Notes: generated by a model from the sequence alone, not told the origin. A stretch of DNA of 42,329 bases from Candidatus Doudnabacteria bacterium RIFCSPHIGHO2_01_FULL_46_24 (GCA_001777575.1 MFEL01000007.1:1-42329); one strand, 5' to 3'. Counted from the stretch's first letter, positions 1 through 5,795 are shown. Translations and numbers: made by a program.

Positions 1-143
1 GAATCGCTAGTAACCGTGAATCAGCCTCGTCACGGTGAATACGTTCTCGGGTTTTGTACACACCGCCCGTCACGTCATGGAAGTGGGCAGTGCCCAAAGA
101 TCTCGCAAGAGGTTTAAGGCAAGGTTCATGACTGGGACGAAGT
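1..143 (+). rRNA. rrs: 16S rRNA, 3' part, exon 1 (5' end outside window)
   Basis: This is the conserved 3' region of bacterial 16S rRNA. It contains the universal stretch TTGTACACACCGCCCGTCAC (near 54-73) and the start of helix 44. The exon stops after GAAGT, equivalent to E. coli U1495 in the decoding site. The next conserved 16S bases (CGTAACAAGG) appear only at 928, so an intron interrupts the gene. The upstream ~1300 nt lie outside the window. Confidence 0.97.
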
Positions 144-927
144 CAACTTACGGCTTCCTATGCGAGCAATCGCATAAGCAAAATCTAACTATATCGGTGA
201 ACTCCTAAAGTAACGTTTAGGACAATACCGAGGGAAGTTAGGCTAGAAGCGCGAGTATGTCTCAAACAAAACTTGGTAATCAGATTAAACGAGCGGCATT
301 AACGCCACAAGAAATTGAGGTTGTTATAGCTTGTTTGATCGGTGATGGCACAATTTGTAAGTCTGGCAACGGTAGATATTATCGACTCCGTATCGAGCAC
401 TCGGCTCGGCACAAAGAGTACGTTGAATGGAAGTACAATCTTTTGAAAAGATTATGTATTTCGCAAATTCAATATCTTCCATCCAACGATTCTTACAAAG
501 TAGGCACAGTAGGCCATCCAGAAATTACCACGTTAAGAAAAGTTTGGTATCCATCAGAAGTAAAACAAGTTGCTGCCAATTTCAGGCTAACGCCTTTGAT
601 GATAGCAATCTGGTTCATGGACGATGGCACTAAGCATCGAGACACTGTGGACATTTCAGTCCACAACTTCTCTGATGAAAGCATAGAGATCTTAAAGAAC
701 GAATTACTAAGATACGGCATTGAAACTACAGTTAATTCGGATTCAAAAGGTTCTCGGCTCTACATCATTAAGAGAATTTATCCGCTCTTTAAAGAACTTG
801 TTAAACCGTACATTGTAAAATGTATGGCATACAAGTTGCCCTAACCCCGTAGAGACTATACGTTAGCTCCAAGGAAACTTGGATGAAGATATAGTCCGGC
901 ACTCTTAGTAATAAGAGATTACAGTCG
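144..927 (+). mobile_element. Group I intron in the 16S decoding site
   Basis: A 784-nt insertion between 16S U1495 and C1496 (E. coli numbering). Group I hallmarks are visible. The 5' exon end GAAGT (139-143) pairs with an internal guide GCTTC (153-157), giving a U-G wobble at the splice site, and the intron ends in G (927). P7-like strands GACTATA (854-860) and TATAGTC (890-896) pair perfectly. They enclose a P8-like hairpin TCCAAG-GAAA-CTTGGA (868-883). A P9-like hairpin CTCTTA-GTAA-TAAGAG (902-917) follows. An endonuclease gene lies upstream of P7. Removing 144-927 restores GAAGT-CGTAACAAGG exactly. The subgroup was not determined. Confidence 0.9.
257..844 (+). CDS. LAGLIDADG homing endonuclease encoded in the 16S intron
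   Basis: A 195-aa protein with two LAGLIDADG-type helices: IACLIGDGTI near residue 25 and IAIWFMDDGTK near residue 118. It is therefore a single-chain enzyme with two catalytic acidic motifs (LAGLIDADG_2-like group). Such enzymes cut intronless alleles at the insertion site, so repair copies the intron in; some also act as splicing maturases. The acidic residues are intact (GD and DD), so activity is plausible. The gene lies entirely inside the group I intron, upstream of P7, as is usual. No strong ribosome binding site precedes the ATG. Confidence 0.9.
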   Translation: MSQTKLGNQIKRAALTPQEIEVVIACLIGDGTICKSGNGRYYRLRIEHSARHKEYVEWKYNLLKRLCISQIQYLPSNDSYKVGTVGHPEITTLRKVWYPSEVKQVAANFRLTPLMIAIWFMDDGTKHRDTVDISVHNFSDESIEILKNELLRYGIETTVNSDSKGSRLYIIKRIYPLFKELVKPYIVKCMAYKLP

Positions 928-976
928 CGTAACAAGGCATCGGTAGCGGAAGCTGTCGATGGATCACCTCCTTTCT
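928..976 (+). rRNA. rrs: 16S rRNA exon 2 (3' terminus with anti-Shine-Dalgarno)
   Basis: It begins CGTAACAAGG (E. coli C1496 onward), continues through the 3' side of helix 44 and helix 45, and ends GGATCACCTCCTTTCT with the anti-SD core CCTCC. The exact mature 3' end is inferred. The intact anti-SD matches the GGAGG sites seen before several genes here. Confidence 0.95.
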
Positions 977-1153
977 AAGGAGAAATTACTTGACCAGACC
1001 GCAATTCGTTGCGTCTGTCAAGCCAATATGGTCGTTTATCAGGTTTTATACCCTGATAGAACATCAAAGGACTTCAAAGTGAAAAGACGATTTTTACTCT
1101 GAATTTCGCAAGAAATTTGGAGACTTATTCCCAATAAATTGTTTGCAAATTTG
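977..1153 (+). other. 16S trailer with processing-type hairpins
   Basis: No gene is seen. Two hairpins are visible: a long stem at 990-1021 (TTGAC, CAGAC and CGCAA pairing with TTGCG, GTCTG and GTCAA) and TATCAGG...CCTGATA at about 1036-1057. This resembles a processed 16S trailer. The trailer leads straight into a terminator rather than into tRNA and 23S. Confidence 0.55.
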
Positions 1154-1177
1154 AAACCGCCGGAAGGCGGTTTTTTG
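1154..1177. terminator. Intrinsic terminator after 16S; probably bidirectional
   Basis: AAACCGCC-GGAA-GGCGGTTT followed by a T-run on the + strand. On the opposite strand the same stem ends in a T-rich tract, so it can also stop the convergent GNAT gene. It is direct evidence that 16S transcription ends here and does not continue to 23S. Confidence 0.8.
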
Positions 1178-1210
1178 GTAAAAAAAATCGACGTCTGTGA
1201 CGCCGATGAG

Positions 1211-1690
1211 CTAGAGTCCGAATGGCGGGATGAGTGCCTTGAGGCGAGCCAGAGCTTTGGGCACGGCTTTGAAGATCAGCTTTTCTCTGCCGTCCCAGTA
1301 GTAGTCTGGTTCTTCGCTGACCAACTGGGCTCCGCAGGCTTTGGCAACGCCAATCATGGCTCCCCGATTGGTCGTCCCAAACGCCTCCTGGAATCCCATC
1401 TGCAGGAATCTGTCGCCAAGTGCCACGAGGAGCCGCATGCTCACAGTTCCATACCGGTAGCGTGATTCAGGAAGCACGCTCATGCCGGTCATCCACGCTT
1501 CGCGAATGTTGGTGATGCCAATCACTACGCCGACAACGAGATCGCGCTGCTCAGCGATGAGGATCGAGTCTCTCTGAAACCGACAAAGCCTCGACAGGCT
1601 ATACCGGTTATGGCCCTCGGGGAACCCACGACGGTAGCAATCCACCAGCCCTTCAAAGTCCCTCGTTCTGAAGTTTCGGATCATTATCAT
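1211..1690 (-). CDS. GNAT-family N-acetyltransferase
   Basis: A 159-aa protein of typical GNAT length. It starts MIMIRNFRTRDFEGLVDCYR, the usual beta1-alpha1 opening. A central strand (LVVGVVIGI) is followed by WMTGMSVLPESRYRYGTVSM, which matches the acetyl-CoA loop region (V-x-P-x-x-R/Q-x-x-G). The C-terminal part has GFQEAFGTTNRGAMIGVAKACGA-type elements of motif B, shown here only in summary. Substrate unknown. The start at 1690 is supported by a GGAGG site 7 nt upstream. It is a lone gene facing 16S, bounded by two near-identical hairpin terminators (1154-1177 and 1731-1752). Confidence 0.85.
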   Translation of the reverse strand: MIMIRNFRTRDFEGLVDCYRRGFPEGHNRYSLSRLCRFQRDSILIAEQRDLVVGVVIGITNIREAWMTGMSVLPESRYRYGTVSMRLLVALGDRFLQMGFQEAFGTTNRGAMIGVAKACGAQLVSEEPDYYWDGREKLIFKAVPKALARLKALIPPFGL

Positions 1691-1730
1691 CCCGCTTCCT
1701 CCTTAATTCGGTATTATATATGGAATTTTA

Positions 1731-1753
1731 ATCCGCCGGAAGGTGGTTTTTTT
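1731..1753 (+). terminator. Terminator-like hairpin, near-copy of the post-16S terminator
   Basis: ATCCGCC-GGAA-GGTGGTTTTTTT. It differs by few bases from the hairpin at 1154-1177. No + strand gene ends just before it, so it either insulates the next gene from antisense transcription or is a duplicated boundary of the GNAT cassette. Confidence 0.6.
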
Positions 1754-1778
1754 GTAGCTCTGTTTCAGCCCGCAGCCC

Positions 1779-1808
1779 TTGACTTGCGAAGCGGTAATAG
1801 GTTATTCT
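1779..1808 (+). promoter_or_regulatory. Sigma70-type promoter
   Basis: TTGACT (1779-1784), an 18-nt spacer and TATTCT (1803-1808), 22 nt before the start codon at 1830. Confidence 0.55.
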
Positions 1809-1829
1809 CTAATGTCAAAGGAGGAGCGC

Positions 1830-2225
1830 ATGAGTGAAATACTGGACTTCGTGGTGAATTCGGCTGACGTCATCTTTTACGGTATGCTGGTGATTGGAGT
1901 AATAGGGCTGGCAATCGGCTGGTTCTGCATCCCGACGAAGGCGCGTGGTAAAACCAACGCCGGTGCCATCGCGGAAGGCGACTGGTACGTCAAGGATATC
2001 GGCGTTACCAAGAACTTGGTTGCCTTGGAGCTACTCCGCATCACCAGACCCTGCCGTACATATGTCGGGTTTGGTTCGGACCATCCGGACTTTGAGGTTC
2101 TGAAGCGAGTCACAAAGCTTCAATCACTCAAGTTTCGGTTTCAGGCTGAACCAGTAGAGGGGGTGTTCCGCGACACCAACACTTCTGCGTACCTGCGCCT
2201 TGAGTCTGCCGGTAACGTTTGGTAA
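1830..2225 (+). CDS. Small membrane-anchored hypothetical protein
   Basis: 131 aa. An N-terminal transmembrane helix (FYGMLVIGVIGLAIGWFCIP, residues ~17-36) is followed by a ~95-aa cytoplasmic or extracytoplasmic domain I do not recognise (GDWYVKDIGVTKNLVALELL...). The start at 1830 is chosen because AAAGGAGG lies 6 nt upstream; an earlier in-frame ATG at 1812 overlaps that site. It has its own promoter and no partner gene, and belongs to the strong-SD single-gene cassettes of this window. Confidence 0.7.
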   Translation: MSEILDFVVNSADVIFYGMLVIGVIGLAIGWFCIPTKARGKTNAGAIAEGDWYVKDIGVTKNLVALELLRITRPCRTYVGFGSDHPDFEVLKRVTKLQSLKFRFQAEPVEGVFRDTNTSAYLRLESAGNVW

Positions 2226-2254
2226 CCTTCCGACAGCTCTCTTTTTTTGTGATA

Positions 2255-2283
2255 TTGAACAATTTCTGAAAATATGCTATAAT
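2255..2283 (+). promoter_or_regulatory. Promoter TTGAAC-N17-TATAAT with extended -10
   Basis: TTGAAC (2255-2260), 17-nt spacer, TATAAT (2278-2283) preceded by TGC (2275-2277). It stands alone upstream of the Cys-rich mini-protein. Confidence 0.8.
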
Positions 2284-2316
2284 ATATAAGTGAGTATAAA
2301 CATTAAAATGATATTT

Positions 2317-2406
2317 ATGGACCAACCAAAGCCCGAGGGAGAAGTTTGCACCATGTGTAATCACATGCACAAGCCAGATGGCACATGTGATTGCGGCTGT
2401 GCCTAG
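2317..2406 (+). CDS. Cys-rich mini-protein (29 aa, zinc-knuckle-like)
   Basis: The 29 codons include two short blocks, EVCTMCNHMHK and DGTCDCGCA. Five cysteines and two histidines fall in 20 residues (CxxC-x-HxxH then CxCxC), a density that suggests Zn or another metal ligand. An in-frame ATG at 2308 would add three residues. There is no Shine-Dalgarno sequence. The ORF is framed by a consensus promoter (2255-2283) and a strong terminator (2414-2447), so a dedicated short mRNA is likely. It could also be the tail of a regulatory RNA. No family recognised. Confidence 0.6.
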   Translation: MDQPKPEGEVCTMCNHMHKPDGTCDCGCA

Positions 2407-2413
2407 TTCTCCT

Positions 2414-2447
2414 AAAACCGCCCAGTCATTCGACCGGGCGGTTTTTG
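2414..2447 (+). terminator. Intrinsic terminator
   Basis: AAACCGCCC...GGGCGGTTTTTG, a 9-bp stem and T-run just after the Cys-rich ORF. Confidence 0.9.
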
Positions 2448-2459
2448 TTTATCCTTGTT

Positions 2460-2488
2460 TTGACGCCGGGCGGAATTTGTAGTATACT
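2460..2488 (+). promoter_or_regulatory. Promoter of the cold-shock gene
   Basis: TTGACG (2460-2465), 17-nt spacer, TATACT (2483-2488). The distance to the ATG implies a ~112-nt 5' UTR. The UTR contains a hairpin CTCGAC-ATTA-GTCGAG near 2560-2575. Long structured leaders are typical of cspA-type cold-regulated mRNAs. Confidence 0.8.
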
Positions 2489-2607
2489 TACCCCGTGCAA
2501 AATAGTTATCTTAAGAAAAGTCGTCGAATTTCACAATAAATATTTTTGCCCGCCTAGACTCGACATTAGTCGAGGCTGGCCACTTAATCAATTAATCACA
2601 ATAAATC

Positions 2608-2805
2608 ATGAATGGTGTAATCAAGAAAAAGACCGACAAGGGTTTTGGATTCATTACCGTTGAAGGTCAAGAAAAAGATTTATTCTTCCACAGCAATTCG
2701 CTGGTAGGAGTTACCTTCGATGAGCTCAAAGAGGGCGATTCAGTCACCTTTGACACGGAAGAAACCCCTAAGGGTAAGAACGCGGTCAACGTCCAGCGCG
2801 TTTAA
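2608..2805 (+). CDS. cspA: Cold-shock protein (CspA family)
   Basis: A 65-aa single CSD domain, the family's usual length. RNP1 is KGFGFITV (residues ~11-18) and RNP2 is DLFFHS (~25-30). It binds single-stranded RNA/DNA as an RNA chaperone. The start follows a long structured 5' UTR without a clear Shine-Dalgarno sequence, and a strong terminator follows directly. cspA is used as the family name; the paralogue type cannot be told from sequence alone. Confidence 0.95.
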   Translation: MNGVIKKKTDKGFGFITVEGQEKDLFFHSNSLVGVTFDELKEGDSVTFDTEETPKGKNAVNVQRV

Positions 2806-2815
2806 GACCTCTAAC

Positions 2816-2854
2816 AAAAAAACCGCCCCTCGACAAACTCGGGGCGGTTTTTTG
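2816..2854. terminator. Bidirectional terminator after the cold-shock gene
   Basis: AAAAAACCGCCCC...GGGGCGGTTTTTT, with A- and T-runs on both sides. It also terminates the small minus-strand ORF ending at 2855. Confidence 0.9.
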
Positions 2855-2944
2855 TTATTTGGCTTCCGGAGTTACCGTGGTCGCGGGTGTCGCGGGCTCA
2901 GCGGGAGTTTCCACAGCTCCGGTTTGTTTGACGTTAGTATCCAT
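2855..2944 (-). CDS. Pro/Thr/Ala-rich 29-aa mini-protein (tentative)
   Basis: Reads MDTNVKQTGAVETPAEP then ATPATTVTPEAK. It is a disordered, low-complexity peptide. A GGAAAGGA purine tract lies about 10 nt upstream of the ATG, and the stop codon abuts the bidirectional terminator. Those signals make it more than a chance ORF, but no family is recognised. It may be the remnant of a longer protein. Confidence 0.4.
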   Translation of the reverse strand: MDTNVKQTGAVETPAEPATPATTVTPEAK

Positions 2945-3001
2945 ACTATTTGCATCCTTTCCCTGATTACTTTGCCCCGACCATCCACGGATTAGGTGAC
3001 T

Positions 3002-3017
3002 GTCTTGATATCAAGAC
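3002..3017. promoter_or_regulatory. Perfect 16-bp palindrome, possible operator
   Basis: GTCTTGATATCAAGAC is a perfect palindrome with no T-run. It lies in the 124-nt gap between two minus-strand genes, upstream of the 29-aa ORF. A dimeric repressor site is possible; no regulator is assigned. Confidence 0.35.
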
Positions 3018-3067
3018 TAAGCAATTAATTATAGCTGTTATGGGGCGAGGTGTCCATAGCTGACAAT

Positions 3068-3823
3068 CTAATGCGTAACAGTCACGAGGTAGCCCATGAT
3101 GAGAAGTCCCGCGACAAAGGGGATGAGGATGCGGTAGACATGTTTGTGCGCCGCTCGGTGATGGATTTCGGGGATAAGGTCAGAGGCGGCGATGTAAAGG
3201 AAGATGCCCGCAACCCCGGCTAGCAGATATGGCAGTGCCACTTCCAGGCTCTGTGCGGCCAGGTAGCCAGCCAACACGCCGAGTAGAGTTAAGAGTGAAG
3301 ACAGAAGATTGACCGTAATAATTTTGGCTTTGGACCAGCCTAGATCCAAAAGGATGCTGAAGTCGCCGATTTCTTGCGGCACTTCGTGAGCAGCAATGGC
3401 CAGGGTCGCGGTTAGGCCCAGCGCCGGCTCAGCCACGTAAGCAAGAGCGATTGCCACGCCATCCAAAAAGTTGTGGAAGCTGTCGCCGGTGATAATCAGC
3501 CAGGGCAGAGATTCGGTGTGCTCTTTGTGGTCGAGGGGATTTTCGGCTCGGTGATTGGTGTGCATATGGCGCATAATCAAGCGCTCCAAACTGAAAAAAA
3601 CAAAGAACCCGACCAAAACGGCGATGAACACGCGATGCGGTTCAGTTACCGACTCCACCGCCTCAGGGATTAAGTCTAAGAAACTGACAGCCAAAAACGA
3701 CCCGGCCGCAAAAGCCAATAGCAGAGTCATGATTTTTTTGATGGCCGCCGATTGCCACAAAAGCAGGACGCCGCCGATGAGCGATAGCGCCCCCCCGAGA
3801 AGCCCATACAAAATAAGTGTCAT
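3068..3823 (-). CDS. ZIP-family metal (Zn2+/Fe2+) transporter
   Basis: 251 aa with eight predicted membrane segments. TM4 carries HNFLDGVAIA and TM5 carries HEVPQEIGDF, the paired metal-binding helices that define ZIP transporters. The TM3-TM4 loop is His-rich (MRHMHTNHRAENPLDHKEH). These proteins move divalent metal into the cytoplasm without ATP. It is a single gene divergent from the DUF1003 gene. Its -10 (TATAAT read on the minus strand, 3848-3843) sits about 20 nt from the ATG and overlaps the divergent promoter. Confidence 0.9.
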   Translation of the reverse strand: MTLILYGLLGGALSLIGGVLLLWQSAAIKKIMTLLLAFAAGSFLAVSFLDLIPEAVESVTEPHRVFIAVLVGFFVFFSLERLIMRHMHTNHRAENPLDHKEHTESLPWLIITGDSFHNFLDGVAIALAYVAEPALGLTATLAIAAHEVPQEIGDFSILLDLGWSKAKIITVNLLSSLLTLLGVLAGYLAAQSLEVALPYLLAGVAGIFLYIAASDLIPEIHHRAAHKHVYRILIPFVAGLLIMGYLVTVTH

Positions 3824-3836
3824 GAGTTAAAGTATA

Positions 3837-3848
3837 TGCTATATTATA
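3837..3848. promoter_or_regulatory. Overlapping divergent -10 elements (ZIP / DUF1003)
   Basis: On +, TGC-TATATT (3837-3845) lies so close to the ATG at 3852 that transcription would begin at or next to the start codon (leaderless mRNA). On -, TATAAT (3848-3843) serves the ZIP gene. The near-palindrome GCTATATTATAGC lets one site serve both directions. Confidence 0.55.
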
Positions 3849-3851
3849 GCC

Positions 3852-4385
3852 ATGGGCAAACTTGACCGAAAAACATTTTTTAACCTGTTCGGCTTTGAGG
3901 AAGTCAAAAAACGCGAACAGATTTTGCGAAGCTACAAAGCCAAGGCTGACGCCAAGCGGACCTTTGCCGAAAAGCTGGCTGATCAGATGACCGGCAGCTT
4001 CGGCAGCATGACGTTTTTGGTATTAAACGTGATTTTTTTCACAGTTTGGCTGCTGATCAACACCGGCCGGATTGCCGGAGCGGAAATTTTTGACCCCTTC
4101 CCGTTTGTTTTGTTGACCATGGTTGTGTCGCTGGAAGCGATTTTTTTGGCGATCTTCGTCTTGATTTCCCAAAACCGGGCGGCCAAGATTGAGGACATCC
4201 GTGAGGAAGTGGAATTGCAAATCAACATCATTGCCGAGAAAGAAGTCACGAAGCTCATGAAAATGGTGGCTTTGCTTTTGGAGAAACACGGCATTGACCT
4301 GCAAGAGGATCAGGAGCTTCAGAAGATGCTCAAAACCGTGAGCGCCACTGAACTTGAGAAGAGGCTGGAAAAAGAGATTTCTTAA
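3852..4385 (+). CDS. DUF1003 membrane protein
   Basis: 177 aa. A basic N-terminus (FAEKLADQMTGSFGS) precedes two transmembrane helices (~residues 55-73 and ~85-108). Between and after them are the family signatures FDPFPFVLLTMVVSLEAIF and SQNRAAK. A charged helical tail of about 60 residues follows (EEVELQINIIAEKEVTKLMK). That layout matches DUF1003 proteins, whose function is unknown. It is probably translated from a leaderless mRNA and shares a divergent promoter region with the ZIP transporter. Confidence 0.85.
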   Translation: MGKLDRKTFFNLFGFEEVKKREQILRSYKAKADAKRTFAEKLADQMTGSFGSMTFLVLNVIFFTVWLLINTGRIAGAEIFDPFPFVLLTMVVSLEAIFLAIFVLISQNRAAKIEDIREEVELQINIIAEKEVTKLMKMVALLLEKHGIDLQEDQELQKMLKTVSATELEKRLEKEIS

Positions 4386-4416
4386 ATTTACAACCGGAGT
4401 ATAGCCTGAACCATAG

Positions 4417-4557
4417 AACAACTTTTCCTCGGACCGGGTTTATGGCAGCTTGGATTATTCGGGTCTGCGTCTGATCACATGCGCCGGAACCTACAGCCGG
4501 CTCAAGGGCCATTTTTCTGACAATTTGGTGGTAGTGGTATATGCGGCAGACCGGTAA
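4417..4557 (+). pseudogene. Relic of a sortase C-terminus
   Basis: In one frame ending at TAA 4555-4557 the DNA reads YGSLDYSGLRLITCAGTYSR and then LKGHFSDNLVVVVYA. This matches the end of class E/F-type sortases: the catalytic Cys in LITCAGT is present. The usual Arg of S-D-R-L-V-V-Y-A is Asn here. No start codon or N-terminal domain exists, and a stop lies immediately upstream (4414). It is therefore a decayed fragment, and the surviving surface proteins here lack sortase signals. Confidence 0.65.
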
Positions 4558-4601
4558 TTTTGTATACTATAGAACATCAGGATTTCCCGAGGAGGGTTGA
4601 T

Positions 4602-4784
4602 ATGAAGAAATGGCTGGCGGTGGGTCTGGGCATTGGAGTTGTGGCCGGCGGAATCTTTTTTGCGGCCAGAACATGGCAGTGGCTGGCGGCGAAGATCAGA
4701 AGGCCCTGGGACGAGGATTACGTTTCCGAAGAAACCCTATTCCGGCTGCGGCTATTGGACGATGATAAGCGCCGCGATATCTGA
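4602..4784 (+). CDS. Small single-TM protein, 60 aa
   Basis: Opens MKKWLAVGLGIGVVAGGIFF, a basic start followed by one Gly-rich membrane helix, then an acidic/basic tail (DEDYVSEETLFRLRLLDDDK). The start is fixed by GAGGAGGG 7 nt upstream. A possible -10 (TATACT, 4563-4568) precedes it. A hairpin GGCAGGATTT...AAGTCCTGTCC (4787-4814) follows without a clear T-run. Function unknown. Confidence 0.65.
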   Translation: MKKWLAVGLGIGVVAGGIFFAARTWQWLAAKIRRPWDEDYVSEETLFRLRLLDDDKRRDI

Positions 4785-4864
4785 AGGGCAGGATTTGCAA
4801 TTTAAGTCCTGTCCTTGCTCGTTGGGGCGATTTTTGTTAAAGTATTGAAGCAAAAATAGAGATT

Positions 4865-4886
4865 TAGCGTTTTGGTGCGGGGTCAC
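4865..4886 (+). repeat. Direct repeat left copy around tRNA-Ile (22 nt)
   Basis: TAGCGTTTTGGTGCGGGGTCAC occurs here and at 5157-5178, identical over 22 nt. The pair brackets the whole tRNA-Ile cassette, with a copy-to-copy offset of 292 nt. Confidence 0.85.
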
Positions 4887-4926
4887 CTGACCCAGAAGTA
4901 GAATTTTTATAATCTGCCTTGCTGAT

Positions 4927-4948
4927 GGGCGCGTAGCTCAGGCGGTTA
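4927..4948 (+). pseudogene. tRNA-Ile-like 5' half
   Basis: GGGCGCGTAGCTCAGGCGGTTA matches the acceptor and D-arm start of the complete tRNA-Ile at 5034. It even shares the preceding CCTTGCTGnT leader. It then runs into an unrelated hairpin (TCCCAGTAGT...ACTACGGGA, 4949-4982) instead of an anticodon arm. A -10 (TATAAT, 4908-4913) precedes it as it does the real gene. Confidence 0.7.
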
Positions 4949-4992
4949 TCCCAGTAGTAGATGCTTCACATCACTACGGGACAGGGAGCGCT

Positions 4993-5002
4993 ACCCCGCA
5001 CC
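4993..5002. repeat. Inverted repeat arms around tRNA-Ile
   Basis: ACCCCGCACC (4993-5002) is the exact reverse complement of GGTGCGGGGT (5166-5175). The arms flank the complete tRNA-Ile and would let the transcript or DNA fold with the tRNA in the loop. Confidence 0.75.
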
Positions 5003-5011
5003 TGCTATAAT
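5003..5011 (+). promoter_or_regulatory. Extended -10 promoter of tRNA-Ile
   Basis: TGC-TATAAT ends 22 nt before the mature tRNA 5' end. No good -35 is seen, as expected for extended -10 promoters. Confidence 0.65.
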
Positions 5012-5033
5012 TTATCAATTATTCCTTGCTGTT

Positions 5034-5110
5034 GGGCGACTAGCTCAGGTGGTTAGAGCGCGTCACTGATAATGACGAGGTCGATGGTTCGAGTCCATCG
5101 TCGCCCACCA
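5034..5110 (+). tRNA. tRNA-Ile (GAT), CCA encoded
   Basis: A complete cloverleaf. Acceptor GGGCGAC pairs with GTCGCCC. The anticodon arm is CGTCA-CTGATAA-TGACG, giving anticodon GAT. The T-arm is GATGG-TTCGAGT-CCATC. CCA is encoded. Ile(GAT) is the first of the two classic 16S-23S spacer tRNAs, which supports descent from an rRNA operon. Confidence 0.97.
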
Positions 5111-5173
5111 GCAGGGCATAATTATAGGGCAGCGCGCCTGCCCCGTACCAAACGCGTAGCGTTTTGGTGCGGG

Positions 5174-5222
5174 GTCACTGATAATGACGAGGTCGATGGT
5201 TCGAGTCCATCGTCGCCCACCA
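5174..5222 (+). pseudogene. Duplicate 3' half of tRNA-Ile
   Basis: A 49-nt exact copy of tRNA-Ile positions 5062-5110 (anticodon arm, variable loop, T-arm, acceptor 3' strand and CCA), offset by 112 nt. It lacks any D-arm or acceptor 5' strand next to it. Exact identity implies recent duplication or selection. Such 3' tRNA copies are typical of integration scars (att sites). Confidence 0.85.
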
Positions 5223-5275
5223 AAATCGCAAAGCGATTTTGCCTCGAGCGAGCGTAGCGAGTCGAGAGGCTAAAG

Positions 5276-5483
5276 ATGTGGTATTTTTACATAGCAAGGT
5301 GCATTGATAAAAGTTTATATTGCGGTATTAGCAGTAACACCTTGAACCGTATTATTCGCCATAATAATCGCCGAGGCGCAAAATGGTTTACGAAGCATGG
5401 AAGCACAAATCAAGCGTTGGTCGAGAATAAAAAAAGAAAAATTAATTAACGGAGAATACCCCTCGGCTCGACTGAAGGCTTAG
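5276..5483 (+). pseudogene. Decayed GIY-YIG (UPF0213-like) endonuclease
   Basis: The ATG at 5276 opens MWYFYIARCIDKSLYCGISS, the beta1-beta2 pair of GIY-YIG proteins of the UPF0213 type, then RIIRHNNRRGAKWFTKHG. The reading frame stops at 5447-5449 after 57 codons. Shifting by one base at an A-run near 5430 recovers KEKLINGEYPSARLKA and a stop at 5481-5483, which resembles the normal family C-terminus. About 20 central residues, including the usual Glu region, also seem missing. A frameshift plus internal deletion is the simplest reading. Confidence 0.65.
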
Positions 5484-5517
5484 TCTCGCTTGGGGTAAAA
5501 ATTTTTTCAAAATTTTT

Positions 5518-5757
5518 ATGAGATTTGTCTGGGGAATGGTTTGGGTAGTGATAGGGTTTTTGCTAATTAGATACAATTACCTGCTGGTGGGATTTTTTGG
5601 CCATGTGCCGTGGGCCGAACAGCACATTGGTGGTGGGGGGACATACACACTTTACAAAATCGTCGGAGTCATCGTCATTATCCTCGGCATGCTGTACGCC
5701 TTCAATGCTGTTGGCTTCCTTACCGGCCCAGCCGGCACCCTGTTTCCTTCGCAATAA
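5518..5757 (+). CDS. Small two-TM membrane protein
   Basis: 79 aa with two hydrophobic segments (residues ~3-29 and ~48-68) joined by a Gly-rich loop HIGGGGTYTLYK. It ends LTGPAGTLFPSQ. It has the look of small conserved membrane proteins common in Patescibacteria, but I cannot name a family. It lies between the tRNA-Ile and tRNA-Ala cassettes, with no obvious Shine-Dalgarno sequence. Confidence 0.65.
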   Translation: MRFVWGMVWVVIGFLLIRYNYLLVGFFGHVPWAEQHIGGGGTYTLYKIVGVIVIILGMLYAFNAVGFLTGPAGTLFPSQ

Positions 5758-5763
5758 TTACTC

Positions 5764-5795
5764 GGGCCATTAGCATAGTGGTAGTGCACCCGGCC
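5764..5795 (+). pseudogene. tRNA-like 5' half upstream of tRNA-Ala
   Basis: GGGCCATTAGCATAGTGGTA plus GTGCACCCGG reads as an acceptor 5' strand (GGGCCAT), a good D-arm (GCAT-AGTGGTA-GTGC) and an anticodon-stem 5' strand. The identity of the parental tRNA is uncertain. Its D-arm differs from the adjacent tRNA-Ala, so it is not a simple copy of that gene. Confidence 0.6.

Noticed and set aside
2391-2663. 90-codon + strand ORF over the cold-shock promoter
   Set aside because: It crosses a strong terminator and promoter and overlaps the cold-shock gene in another frame; no domain.
3473-3830. Overlapping + strand ORFs opposite the ZIP gene
   Set aside because: Shadows of the ZIP transporter, which has conserved motifs on the minus strand.
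5174-5222. att site of an integrated phage or island
   Set aside because: The duplicate tRNA 3' end is only 112 nt from the real one and no integrase lies between; kept as a scar-like repeat, not called an island boundary.
5072-5257. 61-codon ORF over tRNA-Ile and its duplicated 3' half
   Set aside because: It is translated tRNA sequence (the GSSPSSPT pattern is the classic tRNA T-arm artefact); the RNA gene explains the region.
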